Source: Glossina fuscipes
Lineage: Eukaryota; Arthropoda; Insecta; Diptera; Glossinidae
NCBI RefSeq assembly: GCF_014805625.2
Contig: NW_023998416.1
Span: 33,148,375-33,212,374 of the forward strand
Reading direction: 5' to 3'
Length of the DNA stretch: 64,000 bases
Below are positions 21,590 through 32,329 of this stretch, piece by piece; position 1 is the first letter of the stretch; each line of letters opens with the position of its first letter. A program made the translations under genes and the position numbers. The notes under the pieces are model-generated. The model was given only the letters and a program-made list of their open reading frames with translations. It did no database searches and had not been told where the DNA came from.

Positions 21590-22727
21590 TCATATGTAGT
21601 CATATGTCATCAGAATAGCAATTAAACAGAGACAGTAAGCACCGCTACTATAGATGTGAACTCCACGGTTCCACGCCATGTAATCATAATATGCGTATTC
21701 ATATTCAACTTGACCGGGTTCATCGGGTTGATAGGGTTTATCGGGTTGGTAGGGTTTATCGGGTTGATAGGGCTTATCGGGTTGATAGGGTTTATCGGGC
21801 TTATGGGATTCGTGGGGTTTGTGGGGATGATTTGGAGGAATTTCTTCTTCATCATCATCTACTTCTACGGTATCATCATCGTTCAGTTGATCGTTAACAA
21901 ACTTAACCCATTCTACATAACTTGCTACACTTGGATATGAAGTGCGTCCCATTTGATCGCACTCTGAATGAAACGCCACACCTGCCACGGAGCCTAGCAT
22001 GGCGTATAAAAATAAATTCAGTCACTTGAGCTTAATATAATCAATGATGTGTGTACCGTCGCATATGATAGGTGCACCATCTTTTATAGGGCATAACCTA
22101 GGAGAGTAACTTCGCCTTTTTCTAGATGTTACCTTTTCCCTTTTGGAATCAAGGCATATCCGTTCTTCGCCTACGATAGAATTACGTTTTTGACAAATCT
22201 CCAAGTTGACTATAAATAAATCCTAAACAGCGACAATCGTCTTGCAATTGCATTTGAATAGAGATTTCCTAACCTTAGCATTTTCTCCATCGCTTAAAGT
22301 GCACCTTGTACCCGGCTGGGGTTTTTCTTTAGCCATCGGCATAATTGCATTTCCTGCACCTATTGCTTTTTCCAACTTGAAAACACCAATATTGTTTCTA
22401 AAACCTCTATTCGAATCGAACTCGGCATATTTTAATGTGTAACGGGCTCTGTACATCCCGCTATGTGCGTAAATTTGAAAATTGGTCGGATGATGGCCCT
22501 CCCTTTAAAAAAGGCAATTTTGAATCTTTTCCTTTTTTTTTTTAAAGTATGGGTGCACCTGTTGATCTACTCACTTACACACAAGTGGCAGCTGTTAATA
22601 TTAAACGCGTATCTACTATAACTCCAGCGCAGCGAAAATTTTTCGTTCCTCTCTCTTTCACAGTCACAATAGACGTCTTCCATAAATCATTACTTTTGCA
22701 AATCGGAATTTTTTGAATGAACAGCAT
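21590..22727 (-). CDS. Catalytically dead serine protease homologue with acidic and PYQPDK-repeat tail
   Basis: Spliced minus-strand model: 22727-22579, 22502-22274, 22222-22057 and 21993-21590. It totals 948 nt, in frame, for 315 residues and a stop. The trypsin-fold landmarks are clear: FRCAGVIVDTRLILTAATC (residues ~31-49), NNIGVFKLEKAI (~86-97), CPIKDGAPIIC (170-180), VAGVAFHSEC (~184-193) and YPSVASYVEW (~201-210). All three catalytic positions are substituted: His to Thr in LTAATC, Asp to Asn in NNIG, Ser to Asp in KDGAP. It is therefore a non-enzymatic homologue (SPH), a class often secreted in fly haemolymph or reproductive tract. After the domain come an acidic run (~220-232), about four PYQPDK hexapeptides (~247-272), a Tyr-rich stretch and a hydrophobic C-terminus. 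ATG 22727 is the only nearby in-frame start and gives no clean signal peptide. An upstream exon may be missing; a KVVNDG-like cleavage motif lies at 22861-22881. The function in the fly is unknown. Confidence 0.75.
21720..21828 (-). repeat. 18-bp coding minisatellite, about six units
   Basis: On the plus strand, units of the form TATCGGGTTGATAGGGTT repeat every 18 bp with few changes, fading into GGGATTCGTGGGGTTTGTGG. They encode the PYQPDK hexapeptides of the protease homologue and keep its frame. Confidence 0.9.
21994..22056 (-). other. SPH intron 3, 63 bp
   Basis: Minus-strand donor GACG|GTACAC and acceptor CCATGCTAG|GCTCC. Removing it joins ICDG to SVAGVAF, as expected for the trypsin fold. 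Reading through meets an in-frame TGA. Confidence 0.8.
22223..22273 (-). other. SPH intron 2, 51 bp
   Basis: Minus-strand donor GCTAAG|GTTAGG and acceptor CGCTGTTTAG|GATTTA. Its length is a multiple of three with an in-frame TAG at its end. Splicing joins GENAK to DLFIVNLEIC, the normal strand before the first Cys of the second half-domain. Confidence 0.75.
22503..22578 (-). other. SPH intron 1, 76 bp
   Basis: Minus-strand donor TGTGT|GTAAGTGAG and a T-rich acceptor ending TTTAAAG|GGAGGG. It joins LTAATCV to EGHHPTNFQIYAHSG in frame. Confidence 0.75.
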
Positions 22728-22739
22728 TATCAAATATAA

Positions 22740-23081
22740 GCAAATTATTGACATAATAGAAAATTTTATTTTAAAAATTCTTTCAATTCAAATATATTTG
22801 ATACTGATGTAGAAATAAGAATGTTTAACGAAACCAGCGAAAACCCTATGGTTGAACACGGCCATCATTAACTACCTTACGCCATACGAGTGATACAATA
22901 ACAACTGACTGTTAAGATTAAACTCACACATATACAAATACTGACTTGGCTTTTACAAAGTTAATATATATAAAAGGGAACTTCAGCGGGAAATGCTTTA
23001 TAAATTAAAATTAAAAATGGGCGGACACGACACTTAAACAATAGACAGAAGAGAGAAGTAAATCCTAAAGAATTAGAGAGA

Positions 23082-23127
<46 letters not shown>

Positions 23128-25149
23128 CAGATCAAAAAGTGATTGGCGGGTAAGAACTCATTCGAAGAGTTCCGCCCGAACACTCATCTTAGCGGTGCTC
23201 CGGTATGAATGAGGAAGCATCGAGGAATCCCCTGCTTAAATAGCCTTTGCATGTTCTATAAATGGAAACCAATATTTACTTTATCGTTTACTCTAATATT
23301 TTTATCCCTTAGCAAAAGTAAAAAAAATACATCAAAAAATCAAATAAAAGCTTCGGTCGCGCATACAGCATCAGTGCAATTGCTTGGGTCCATACATGGA
23401 AATATTGTTAATGACTATAATTTACAAACTGAGATGATCATGACTTTTTTGCAAAAAATTATAAGAGTTGTGCGTGGTAGCAAAAGTAGTTCGTGACGGG
23501 CCTTTTCGGTGTCAACTTGAACAAATCTAGCGTTTTTTATTCATTAGACAAGAGTATAATTTTAATTCACGTAGTAAGGTAATTTTACAAATATATATTG
23601 TTTTGGTTCCAGGCCACCAGCCATTGCCACTACAGCGTTGTGGCACTACAGGTTGATAAGAGAAAAACCTAACTTTTTGACTCAATTTTAACACTCAGTA
23701 AAAGAGACAATGTGACATATATTGGCATGACCCTTCAGAGTTGTATTTTACTGTACGCATATGTAAGCATGTATATTTTTTTAAATAAGGCAAACCATCC
23801 AGGGGCGTCCCTTATACGTTTAACATGGTAGTGATCAGAGAGAAGGGCCAAAAAAGAAAAAGAATTAGAAGAGTGACCGAAATCTAGTGGGTGCGCGTCC
23901 AAGCGCATTGAGATCTAAACACGAGAATCTCGCTGGTCGCGATCCTACATAGCTATGGATTAGAGACGAAGCGCACACTAAATAGATGTGTCCCATTTTC
24001 ATCACGTCCTCCAATAATAGATAAGTTAAGCTCAAACGTTTTTTCTCGGACTGAAACTTATTTTCAAAATATATTTTCTTTTTAACGATAACTAAGTATT
24101 GCAACTACATTTTTTAACAATTAATATTGCTTATCCTTGTAAATTTAATAGGGGCAAGCTTCATGTTCAGCCCTCCCCTCTCATCTTGGATGTAGGTACA
24201 ATGAAATTCAAACTACATTATTGATCGTATATTTAATAGATTGTTAAGGAAATTAATTTTGCTTTTGACGAAAATTGAGTTAATTGAAATAGAGGCTTAG
24301 TAGCTGAATGTTCTGTGCAGCTAGTCACCGCTACATATGCCAGAACATATGATTACAATAGAAGATAAACTAATGTACACATAATAAATAATATTATGGA
24401 TTAGAACGTTCGTATGCAGTTAACGCAAACATTTACTTAATAATTACTCATTTGATGTTTGCAAAGCTGCTTCTCTACGTATCCATCAGATATTGCTGCT
24501 GGGATTTCCATTTCACATTTCTGTTCTATGCATTGTTATGCCACTCCTTCTATTAATGCAGCATAACATAACATAAACGCAAACTTAACAAGTTACTATT
24601 AAATGAAAGGAGCTGGGGAATCCGAAGAACGTATCTAAACATGCATAGACATACACACACACACACACACACAAAGATGCTCTTTATATTTGATTTGTTT
24701 AAATGTATTGCAAGTGTGTGTCCATCGAGAGTGAAGAAATTATAACAACCGCACCGTAGTGCAGACAGTAAGAGGATATTTTATCATATCATTATTCATC
24801 TTGGTCAATGTGTCCCGTAGTCGAACTGGTTTGTGTGGCCTACTACGTAACAGTCATTATGATTGACGATAATCAATTAATTATTGTGACAACAAAATGC
24901 ATTTTGCGTTAAGTTGATTACTGATTACAGTATCTAACAACTCTAGCGTTATATATGTTTATAGACGCAATCATATGAGAAAATTACTTTTTTTTAGAAA
25001 TAAATTTTGAACTCTTGTTCATTACCATAGAATTAAATATCGCGAACGTCTCGACATGGATTAATTTTTTCTTCACCATCCTTCCGACATGGGCACCAAA
25101 TAAAAAGACTTTGAGAATAGACCCATATATGCACAGGCAAGCGGTATAA
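22740..25149. other. Gene-free stretch with two microsatellites
   Basis: A long (GA)n tract lies at about 23075-23130 and an (AC)n tract at about 24653-24674. A TATATAAAAGGG TATA-like element is present on the plus strand at about 22968, but no gene follows it. I see no other features. Confidence 0.5.
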
Positions 25150-25310
25150 ATTTCCTTTTTTATTTTATAAGAATAGAAAAAATCGCTCACACCCACCCAG
25201 TATCATAGAGTATGAAAGTTTGTTTTTTTCCTTTTTCTGCGGTAACGATTCTAAGAGTAAAAGATTGTGTCGCTGCCGCATACAATTTTCTTACTTAGTT
25301 TTTTCATTTT
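25150..25310 (+). repeat. Repeat family B, terminal part
   Basis: TAGAAAAAATCGCTCACACC, then CCCAGTATCATAGAGTATGA, a T-rich stretch, ACGATTCTAAGAGTAAAAGA and the hairpin end TGTCGCTGCCGCATA are followed by TTTTCTTACTTAG. The order matches 40320-40440. Confidence 0.65.
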
Positions 25311-26150
25311 GACAATATTTAAATATTTGCTTGCTTTCACTCTCTTTTTGTATTTTTCCCTTGCTTTCGTTAAGAATAAATGCAGCATCTGCAAAGACTA
25401 ACCCAGGTTGGAAGGTTTCGCTGATCGTGGGCTGTAGGATCATTGTTTGTTAATGCTGAATCCTTAATGTTACATAAGACGTGGCAGGAGAGCGGTAGAT
25501 CTTGAAATTTTATCTGCAAACTTTCTTAAGTTATTTGTGTCTTTAAGACTTTTCCTTGCTTTCTAACAGGGTACTTAGTTTCCCAATCAATTGGTTTCTG
25601 CTTACAACGTACTCTGTGTGCCTTTTTACGATTTCCCCTTCGCCTATAAACTTATTGCTTAAACTTTCAAATTCGCCAGCGCAGAGATAATATAAGTAAA
25701 TATTTTACACAAAAGACTTTAATATTTTTTTCGGAAAAGTTATTCCTCAAAGTTTTCGTAAGAGTAAAGCGTTTAATTGCTATATTAACAAGAGCCAGAC
25801 GTGTGGAAAATTTTCCAAAAAGTTTGCTAAGCGACTTGCATTGGTTTTGTATAAGATTTCAACAACAACAACAACAACAACAAAATATGGTGAGATAAAT
25901 AAATATTAGGCAGAAATATATGTTTGTTCATATACACAATAACGTATGTATGCCTGTGTTTTTTCTGAAAATCAAATTCTGTTAGAATTAAAAAATGCAA
26001 CGCTTTTTTAAAATAATTGTGGGACTACTAACGATCTCATCTCACAATCCTGGTGATCTCATGTTGATACCTCCCTATATCACACCTATAAGAAACTTAA
26101 CTGCCGAAGCAGGAGGAGATTCGAAAAAAAAAATTCCTGGTCTACAGCTG
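25311..26150. other. AT-rich spacer with (CAA)n
   Basis: A (CAA)7-8 tract lies at about 25861-25883. Nothing else is recognised. Confidence 0.5.
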
Positions 26151-26153
26151 CCT

Positions 26154-26435
26154 TCACCATGGATCTGCCAATATCTACTACACAGATGGCTGCAGCCTCT
26201 TCAATAACCCAACTTCTGACCCTCTGTCCAGGAAATCCCAACGATTTGGTTGAAACGTTTTTTGTTCTACAAAGTGTTTACCTTCGACGAAAACAAATTT
26301 AGGTATCTTGTTGAGAATATAGACTCCATCACATTGGACCTGGTAAACCATATCTCAGACGCTGTATCTATAGAAAAAAAGCGCGAAGGTTTGAAAAGCA
26401 GAAATGAGATGAGGGAAAACTTGGGCATCTTTTAA
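26154..26435 (+). pseudogene. LTR-retrotransposon gag-like relic
   Basis: One frame from ATG 26159 reads MDLPISTTQMAAASS then QLLTLCPGNPNDLVETFFVL. After a frameshift near 26270 the adjoining frame continues VFTFDENKFRYLVENIDS then LDLVNHISDAVS and KREGLKSRNEMREN. The pattern of an aromatic 'ETFF', a 'DE-K--YLV--ID' helix and an 'L---I' helix resembles Ty3/Gypsy gag capsid segments that insects carry in many copies. No protease, RT or LTR was found next to it. The match is by pattern only. Confidence 0.38.
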
Positions 26436-26940
26436 ATGCGTAGACTTTTAAATATTTGACTCCACTGCAGTTCCCAGGGATTAATAAGGGGAAAATAAAG
26501 TTATTCGTTCGTTGTTGCCAGGAAATGTCAAAGCACTTTTGACAATAAGCGAATAAGACGGAATGGGCTGATGTGACATCACTGAAATTAAAATTTTGCA
26601 TTTTTATAATCGGTCGACTTTTCATTTTTATTTATTTACATGTTCGTTTATCCATTTGATTACGCATACAATCCAGTTATACTAAAACAGCAGCCGGATC
26701 GATTGTACTCTTAAAAACAAAATGGAGCATGTACGTAGCACATAGCGGCACGTCCGCAGCCAGTGTAGATCCAAGCCAAGAGTGAACCTCTAAATCGATG
26801 CAAAGAAGCAAATGTGTGGTAGGCAAAAATAGTGAAGCCTCCAAGGTCAGCATTTCATTTAGATCTGTCGTAGGCAAGAAACACACATTAAGCAGAGTTG
26901 ATTTGATAGTATTTGAAGAATTCTATGTTGAGATGAAATT

Positions 26941-27220
26941 TTAGATATCATGTAGCTTTGTGACGAACACCCTAAACGGACTGCCGAGCTTAAAATTATA
27001 TTTACATTGACTAAGTTTTATGAAGATAAAATTTCTAGAAGAACGTTTAGGAACATTGAAGCTAATCTCTCCTATCGAGGCGGGGGATGCAGAGGAGCCA
27101 TTTATTAACTTAACTAAGAATGAAACTGCTAGGATATATCCCCGTTTCTCCAGTGAAAACAAGGCTAAAAATAGTAATCTATTTTGATAAGGTGGCAAGC
27201 AGCCTGGCGGCAACACCTAC
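26941..27220 (-). pseudogene. Non-LTR retrotransposon reverse transcriptase, C-terminal relic
   Basis: The minus strand reads PPYQNRLLFLALFSLEKRGY, then LAVSFLVKLINGSSASPA, ISFNVPKRSSRNF and YNFKLGSPFRVFVTKLHDI. This is the familiar tail of jockey/CR1-type reverse transcriptases: PYExRLxLLxLxSLxxRR, then FLFKLLNGxIDSPxLL, then NVPxRxxR, then NYxLxSPxxR. The 91-residue frame is open in this piece. The catalytic part upstream is missing, so it is a 5'-truncated or decayed insertion. Confidence 0.6.
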
Positions 27221-27954
27221 AGAAAGGAACGACACGGCCGAGGTATGTTCAACTTTATCAGTTAAGTTTGTTTGTTCTTTTTTGTGAAATTTAAATTCTT
27301 TTAAAATTAAAAAATTTAACATTTTGGTGTAACTGAAAACTCCATCTCATTGCATAAACTACATATATATACAATGTTCCATTAATTTACTCAGCACAAA
27401 AAGTCATGATTTTTATCATATTTTCTACTTGCAAGGCAATGGCTCATCAATTTTTAATACGAAACTGCAACGTACAACCGTTTTGAAGCTACTATCTCAG
27501 CTTATTATTGTCGGAGGCAGACAGACCTTTACGATTTCGCTTAGAATTTTTACTTTTTAATAGGATGATGCATAACTTTGTATAAATGCATCTGGCAATT
27601 GCTCGTATATTACAAGACATATATATTATACATATTCATTGGCACCCTATTGTTCTGAACAAAAAGTATTTTGCAAAGAGTATGAAACCACTGTAAATAC
27701 TTATGCATTCATCACGGTAGCATTTTGGACATATACTTTATCCGGGACTGCATAAAGCGCAGTCTTGCACGATATGAGTAAGCAGCAGAATTAATTTAAC
27801 TAAGTCTTTCTCTGTTTGCTTCCCCTTTTTTCTAAGTTATCCCCTCAACAGTTGAAAGTTTTTTTTTTTTTTTTTAAATAATCGCAAGGTCAAAGCTAAA
27901 CCTTTTTCTACCCGCCAAGTGTCTATAGATGGGGTAACGAAATGTGCTTTTTGT
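27221..27954. other. AT-rich spacer
   Basis: Poly(T) of about 17 bases near 27858-27875. Nothing recognised. Confidence 0.5.
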
Positions 27955-28210
27955 GCCCTCCACCACTTGTGATACAAGGGTATATTAAGTTTGTGCGGAT
28001 GTATACAACACGCACAAGGACTTGATATAGCCTTACTTTGTATAGTGACTTTGAATCGATTTATGCTTATCTGTCCACCCGTCCGTCTGACCTACAAGAT
28101 ATTACGAAACTATAAAGATCCTGCATAAAGGGGCTACGGCGGCAGAAAAGTTTTCTCCTGTATCTTGCAAGTCAGTCGAACATCTGAGCGGAATAAAACT
28201 TCTCTTTCAT
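27955..28210 (+). repeat. Repeat family A copy
   Basis: CACCACTTGTGATACAAGGG, then TATATTAAGTTTGTGCGGAT, ACACGCACAAGGACTTGATA, ATCGATTTATGC and CTGTCCACCCGTCCGTCTGA. This is one of the cleanest examples of the family's left part. Confidence 0.8.
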
Positions 28211-29284
28211 TGCTTCTATGTATATAGTCATTTATGTCTGTTTCTCGAAAACTTAATTTCGTTTATATATTTAGTTCAAGTATATAAAAAACTGTTTTGT
28301 ATTCTGTTGCTTACAAAAGCAAATGTAAGCGAATATGTTAGTCTATCGAATTAAACTTTAAAATGTGTATTTGCTAGACGTCAGTTTGTTTGAACTGTCG
28401 CATGTTGCGAATAGAATAGAATACGAAATTGGTCATGCGACTTATCCATCTCACAGATGCCCTCTGCTTCGTTCCTCTCTTAATTAGTTGTCTTGATATA
28501 AACACGTAAAATCAATTATGTATTAAAAAAACTACATCATAAACAACATCAGCTTTTACTTACAATTTACTTACTTTTGATTGGGATTAGAATTATTTTA
28601 CATTCTTAATTTCAGAGGAAAACAATTAAATTAAATTTGCAAACGTTTCAAAGCTTTTCAAAATTACTCAGATAGATTACTAGGATTGTTATAAATAATT
28701 GTAACAATAGAAATACCTTTCCATTCCCATATATTCGTGTTATGGACGACATGGAGCGCCACCAGATTTTTATATAAAATGTACATTGAAGACTTTGTAA
28801 AGCATCCGATTACATTTCTGCGTCCAATCGATCATGTCCGTCTGATCACAGACCCACAGTTGAAGCTTATAAGCGACCGCCTCACGGGGAGCACCTAAAA
28901 CATCAGGAAACAGTAAAACATACTCCCCATACAACATACTAATCTAAATCTTGGCATAAGTTTCCCCTAAAATCGGTGAAAAGTTAGCTATAAATTTCTT
29001 CTCGACCAACGAACTTGAAAAACATCTATTTCGTATGTGTATGTATGTAAGCACATCCTAGAAGGCATCCTAGGACGCTTTGTCGTATGAAGATAGATTG
29101 CTTTCTAAAGCGTGGGAGTTCAATTTAATGCATGCAACCTTAACTCCTAGGCTTAATAAGGCGATCAAGTCTAATGTAATTATAAATCCTTTCTAGTTAT
29201 CTTTCAGCAACAATAAGTAGAAAAATCATACATGGGAGAATCTTTTACACAAACATTTTATAAAAACGAAATTTTGATGTGTTA
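28211..29284. other. AT-rich spacer with one less AT-rich open segment
   Basis: A 50-codon open frame on the plus strand (28790-28942, stop TAA) has a mixed composition (…SDHRPTVEAYKRPPHGEHL…) but no start and no family resemblance. The rest is AT-rich with nothing recognised. Confidence 0.3.
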
Positions 29285-29540
29285 CAAAATTGAATAGGCG
29301 TGGCCGATTATTTTCATTTTTATCTGACCCCTATAGCGGTGTATAATGGCGTTATAAAGTATATGTGGGAACTTTTGGCGTTGAATCCATTGTAAGCAAT
29401 GAGCAAGAAAGAAAAGCGTCCCCAGTTTATTTCGTACAGTAGCCATGTACTTTGATCGATTTGGCCTATTTTCAATATCAATATGCGTGCGAGAGCTTGC
29501 AGTGTTTTTGAAAACTTGAAATCGATCAAATAATTTTTGT
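29285..29540 (-). repeat. Repeat family B fragment
   Basis: On the plus strand GGCGTGGCCGATTATTTTCA, then CTATAGCGG, AGCAATGAGCAA, TTTGATCGATTTGGCCTATT and TGCGAGAGCTTGCAGTGTTT match the reverse complement of 39950-40180. The overlapping minus-strand open frames are by-products of the repeat. Confidence 0.6.
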
Positions 29541-30744
29541 GAGAGCTTGTTTATATATGCGAACATATTAGCAAAATTTGGTATTAACCTGTACCTCTCT
29601 GAAGCCGTCGTTATATGTTATGGTTATAATGGATGTGTTTCCAATCACTCCTTGGTGAGTATAAGAGTCCACTTGTTGCGAGTCGACTTGCTGCTTGTTA
29701 GCGACGAAAGCATCTTAAGAGCCCATCTTTGCCAGTAAAATTAAAAAATAGAACATTTTCGAAAGCCATTCAAAACGATTTCGATCCGTTTACTAATCTA
29801 GAGTAAAGTGCTTCGAAACATGGTAGATAATGGTTGTGTAGGGTACAAAAAGCCTTACCGAATGCCATAAGAAAATACAATGCACTAGAAATATCTGTTT
29901 CTGTCTTCTTACTGACAAGAAAGATAAATGTATAAACTACAGATATATATGTAACGATATCTGCTGTCATTTTCATTGTTATGCAACAAATTGTTTTTCT
30001 CTATTCTTGTGGTCGTTGATTATAAATATCTCCATTGCTTAGACATTAGTCACGTCGTACTGAACAATCAACAACAAGTAACAATACAAGAACTGACATA
30101 AATGAACGTGACGTTGTTATCAAAAATTCCGAATACATATGGTTTTTTGTTTAATGTACAACTGAAGCTCTGTGTTTTCTTTAAAATTAATTTGACATAT
30201 TTACTATGGTAGGTCTTCGTAAAAATTGTTTATGAAAGAATGCTTTTTCTACGTTGATATTTTTGTTTTATTCGAAAATAGTGATATTGCGGTGAACAGT
30301 GATGCATAATTTCTGTCAACTGACAAAACCTAACAAAGAAAGCGAAAAATTGTTTATTATTAAGTGTTCCACCCAGAGAAAATATTTTGTAGCAAACAGA
30401 CTTAGCATAAACAACAAGGGTGAAGGCATTTTTTTTTTATAGCAATGTATTATACAAATTTGAAGTTTTTTCCTCTGTTCATAAGCATAAACAAAAACCA
30501 TATGTGCAGCATGTGACTCCTTAGTTATTGACTCTTAAAACGGATGCCAAGTTAAGGTATCTTCTCTCTTATCACCTTTACTTCTGCGAACAAAAAAGGA
30601 TTTACAGTAATGGAGAAGATGAGAACTTAAGGAAGAAGACTAACTGCTCACAGCTGAAAGTGAAGCAGACGCAAATTGCATTTGTTTTCAAATGGCGTTG
30701 TTTTTTATTATTATTATAACCAACGAGGATTATTATTATAACGA
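29541..30744. other. AT-rich spacer
   Basis: Nothing recognised. Confidence 0.5.
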
Positions 30745-31010
30745 AGGACGACAAGGGTCTATTCATTTTGTCAAAACGTTTGCAACGCTCAGAAGGACGC
30801 TTCAGAGAGACCCCACAAAGTGTGTATATTCATGATCAGCATAAAATTCTGAATCGATTTAAGCTTGCCCGTCTGCTGGTCTGTGTAATGTCTGTTGTAA
30901 ACATTCTTCTGGACGCAGAAACGAAAGAAATTAGAAGTTTTTACACGCAGGCTAGTCTTGAAAATGTTCATGTATCCAAAGTGTTTTAATTTTATCACCG
31001 TTTGTTGCAT
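30745..31010 (+). repeat. Repeat family B, left part
   Basis: GACAAGGGTCTATTCATTTT, then AAACGTTTGCAACGCTCAGA, AGGACGCTTCAGAGAGACCC, TATATTCATGATCAGCATAA and TAATGTCTGTTGTAAACATT parallel 39758-39925 closely. Confidence 0.7.
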
Positions 31011-31039
31011 TCGTGTACCTTAGATTGTAAAGGGGCTAA

Positions 31040-31243
31040 TGGCGGCTGGAAGTCGAAGAATTCCGAATAGCTTTTAACACAGCCACGCCATCAGACGATA
31101 ATAACAATTTTGATTTTGTTTTTACAAGCAAGATTCTTAGCTCGAAGCATAGCACTGGCCTCAGTTGTGAACATTGAAACATATTCGTGAAGCATGTGAT
31201 TAAGCAAAACTTGTCCTGAAGCATTTACCACGGCGCAGGTAAG
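31040..31243 (-). pseudogene. Non-LTR retrotransposon RNase H relic
   Basis: The minus strand reads AVVNASGQVLLNHMLHEYVS, then FTTEASAMLRAKNLACKNK, a one-base frameshift near 31100, then SDGVAVLKAIRNSSTSSR. It follows the RNase H pattern GxGVV…G…, then an acidic 'TEA-AML-A' helix, then 'SDSQAAIKAL…S' (here SDG-AVLKAI). That pattern is carried at the C-terminus of I/R1-like elements. The Glu and second Asp are retained and the first strand is missing. The frameshift and short length mark it as a dead fragment. Confidence 0.5.
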
Positions 31244-31797
31244 TGGTTACATGTGTTTATTGCATTTGCTTAAGTTAAACCAAACCGACAGCTTGCTACA
31301 AAGAACACTTTTTTTTTAAGAAGACGTTTTACAGAAGAATTTGCTTCACTTCCTGCAGAAACAAATCGGCCAGAAATGTTAACAAGTTAGATGACCGCTC
31401 TATCAAAAAAGTTTCAATTGAAAACCGCCACTTAATCCGTATCACTAAAGGTTTATAGTATGCGCAAATCAATTTCTTATGTATGTTGTGTTTTAACGTT
31501 TTTAACCTCTCGTGTAAAGCAAAACAAGACACTAAAAGAAAGCGACGACTGGAAAGCCCCAGCGCATCATTTAAAGTGATCGGGGAAATCTTGAAAGGCA
31601 TACGTCGCTTTTGCGGACTGTCTTTCTTCGAGAAAATTGATTGCGTGTTGTTAAAGATTCGTTGACCAACACAGCTAACGACGTTAACATCCTTTACGAG
31701 TGTGTTCGCATCATCTTCGTGCTTTGATGTTTAAAGGTATTGCAGTTTGTCATTTGTTTTCGCTTCTTTTGTTATTGTAAAAGTCTCTGTTTCGTAG
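31244..31797. other. Spacer, no gene recognised
   Basis: A minus-strand frame (31329-31601) and a plus-strand frame (31483-31665) overlap; neither resembles a known family. Confidence 0.4.
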
Positions 31798-31915
31798 TGC
31801 TAGCGACTCATCAGAAAATACACACGTTATAAAGTCGGAAGCGGAAAAAGACGTGGCCGAGATTGGTGAAGGCTTGAACATCAAAGCTACTCTAAAGCCA
31901 TTAAACTGTTGCTAG
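31798..31915 (+). CDS. Candidate terminal coding exon, 38 residues
   Basis: A pyrimidine-rich tract ending TCTCTGTTTCGTAG (a good 3' splice site) precedes an open segment reading ASDSSENTHVIKSEAEKD, then VAEIGEGLNIKATLKPLNCC and TAG. The acidic/basic composition, unlike the surrounding AT-rich DNA, suggests coding. The final Cys-Cys could be a prenylation signal if real. No upstream partner exon was identified and no family is recognised. A chance open frame of this length is quite possible. Confidence 0.22.
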
Positions 31916-32329
31916 GGAACGTTATTACTTCTAGTACAAATGATGCAATCGCCACGTTGCAGCAGAATGCGGGAAATCATTTGAGGTTCATTTTCAACGT
32001 GAGGACCCTCGGTTTCGTAGTACGAAACCCATGTAGGAAATGCTTGTCCGTCAGCGTTTTTTTCATAAAGAAAACTGGCTACGACTAAGGAAGCTTATAT
32101 TTGAGTTACTAATAAACTTAACAAGCAAGAAAATTGTACTTGGCGTGGCAACAACCTATCCCTTATCAAAAAAAGGAGAAAGATAAGAAGAAGGGAAATT
32201 CGATAAGATGGATAAATGGATAAGAGTAGCGTATCCTTTCCAATTTCGTTCAATTGCTTTACAAACATCCACATAATGTACGTGAATATTTTTATTGTTG
32301 TATTTATTGCAGTTTACAGCTAACGAGAA
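31916..32329. other. Spacer
   Basis: Nothing recognised. Confidence 0.45.

Noticed and set aside
21656..21940. Plus-strand hydrophobic Gly-Leu-Ile repeat frame
   Set aside because: It is the antisense of the PYQPDK minisatellite of the serine-protease homologue.
22964..22980. TATATAAAAGGG TATA-like element
   Set aside because: No coding exon or initiator follows on the plus strand; an isolated TATA match is expected in AT-rich DNA.
23865..24104. tRNA-like look of the stretch around 23886-23960
   Set aside because: No consistent A and B boxes and no acceptor-stem pairing.
28790..28942. 50-codon open segment
   Set aside because: No start codon, no convincing splice sites and no family resemblance; left as a note only.
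31230..31250. Consensus donor CGCAG/GTAAGTGG on the plus strand
   Set aside because: It is the antisense of the RNase H relic and no plus-strand exon precedes it.
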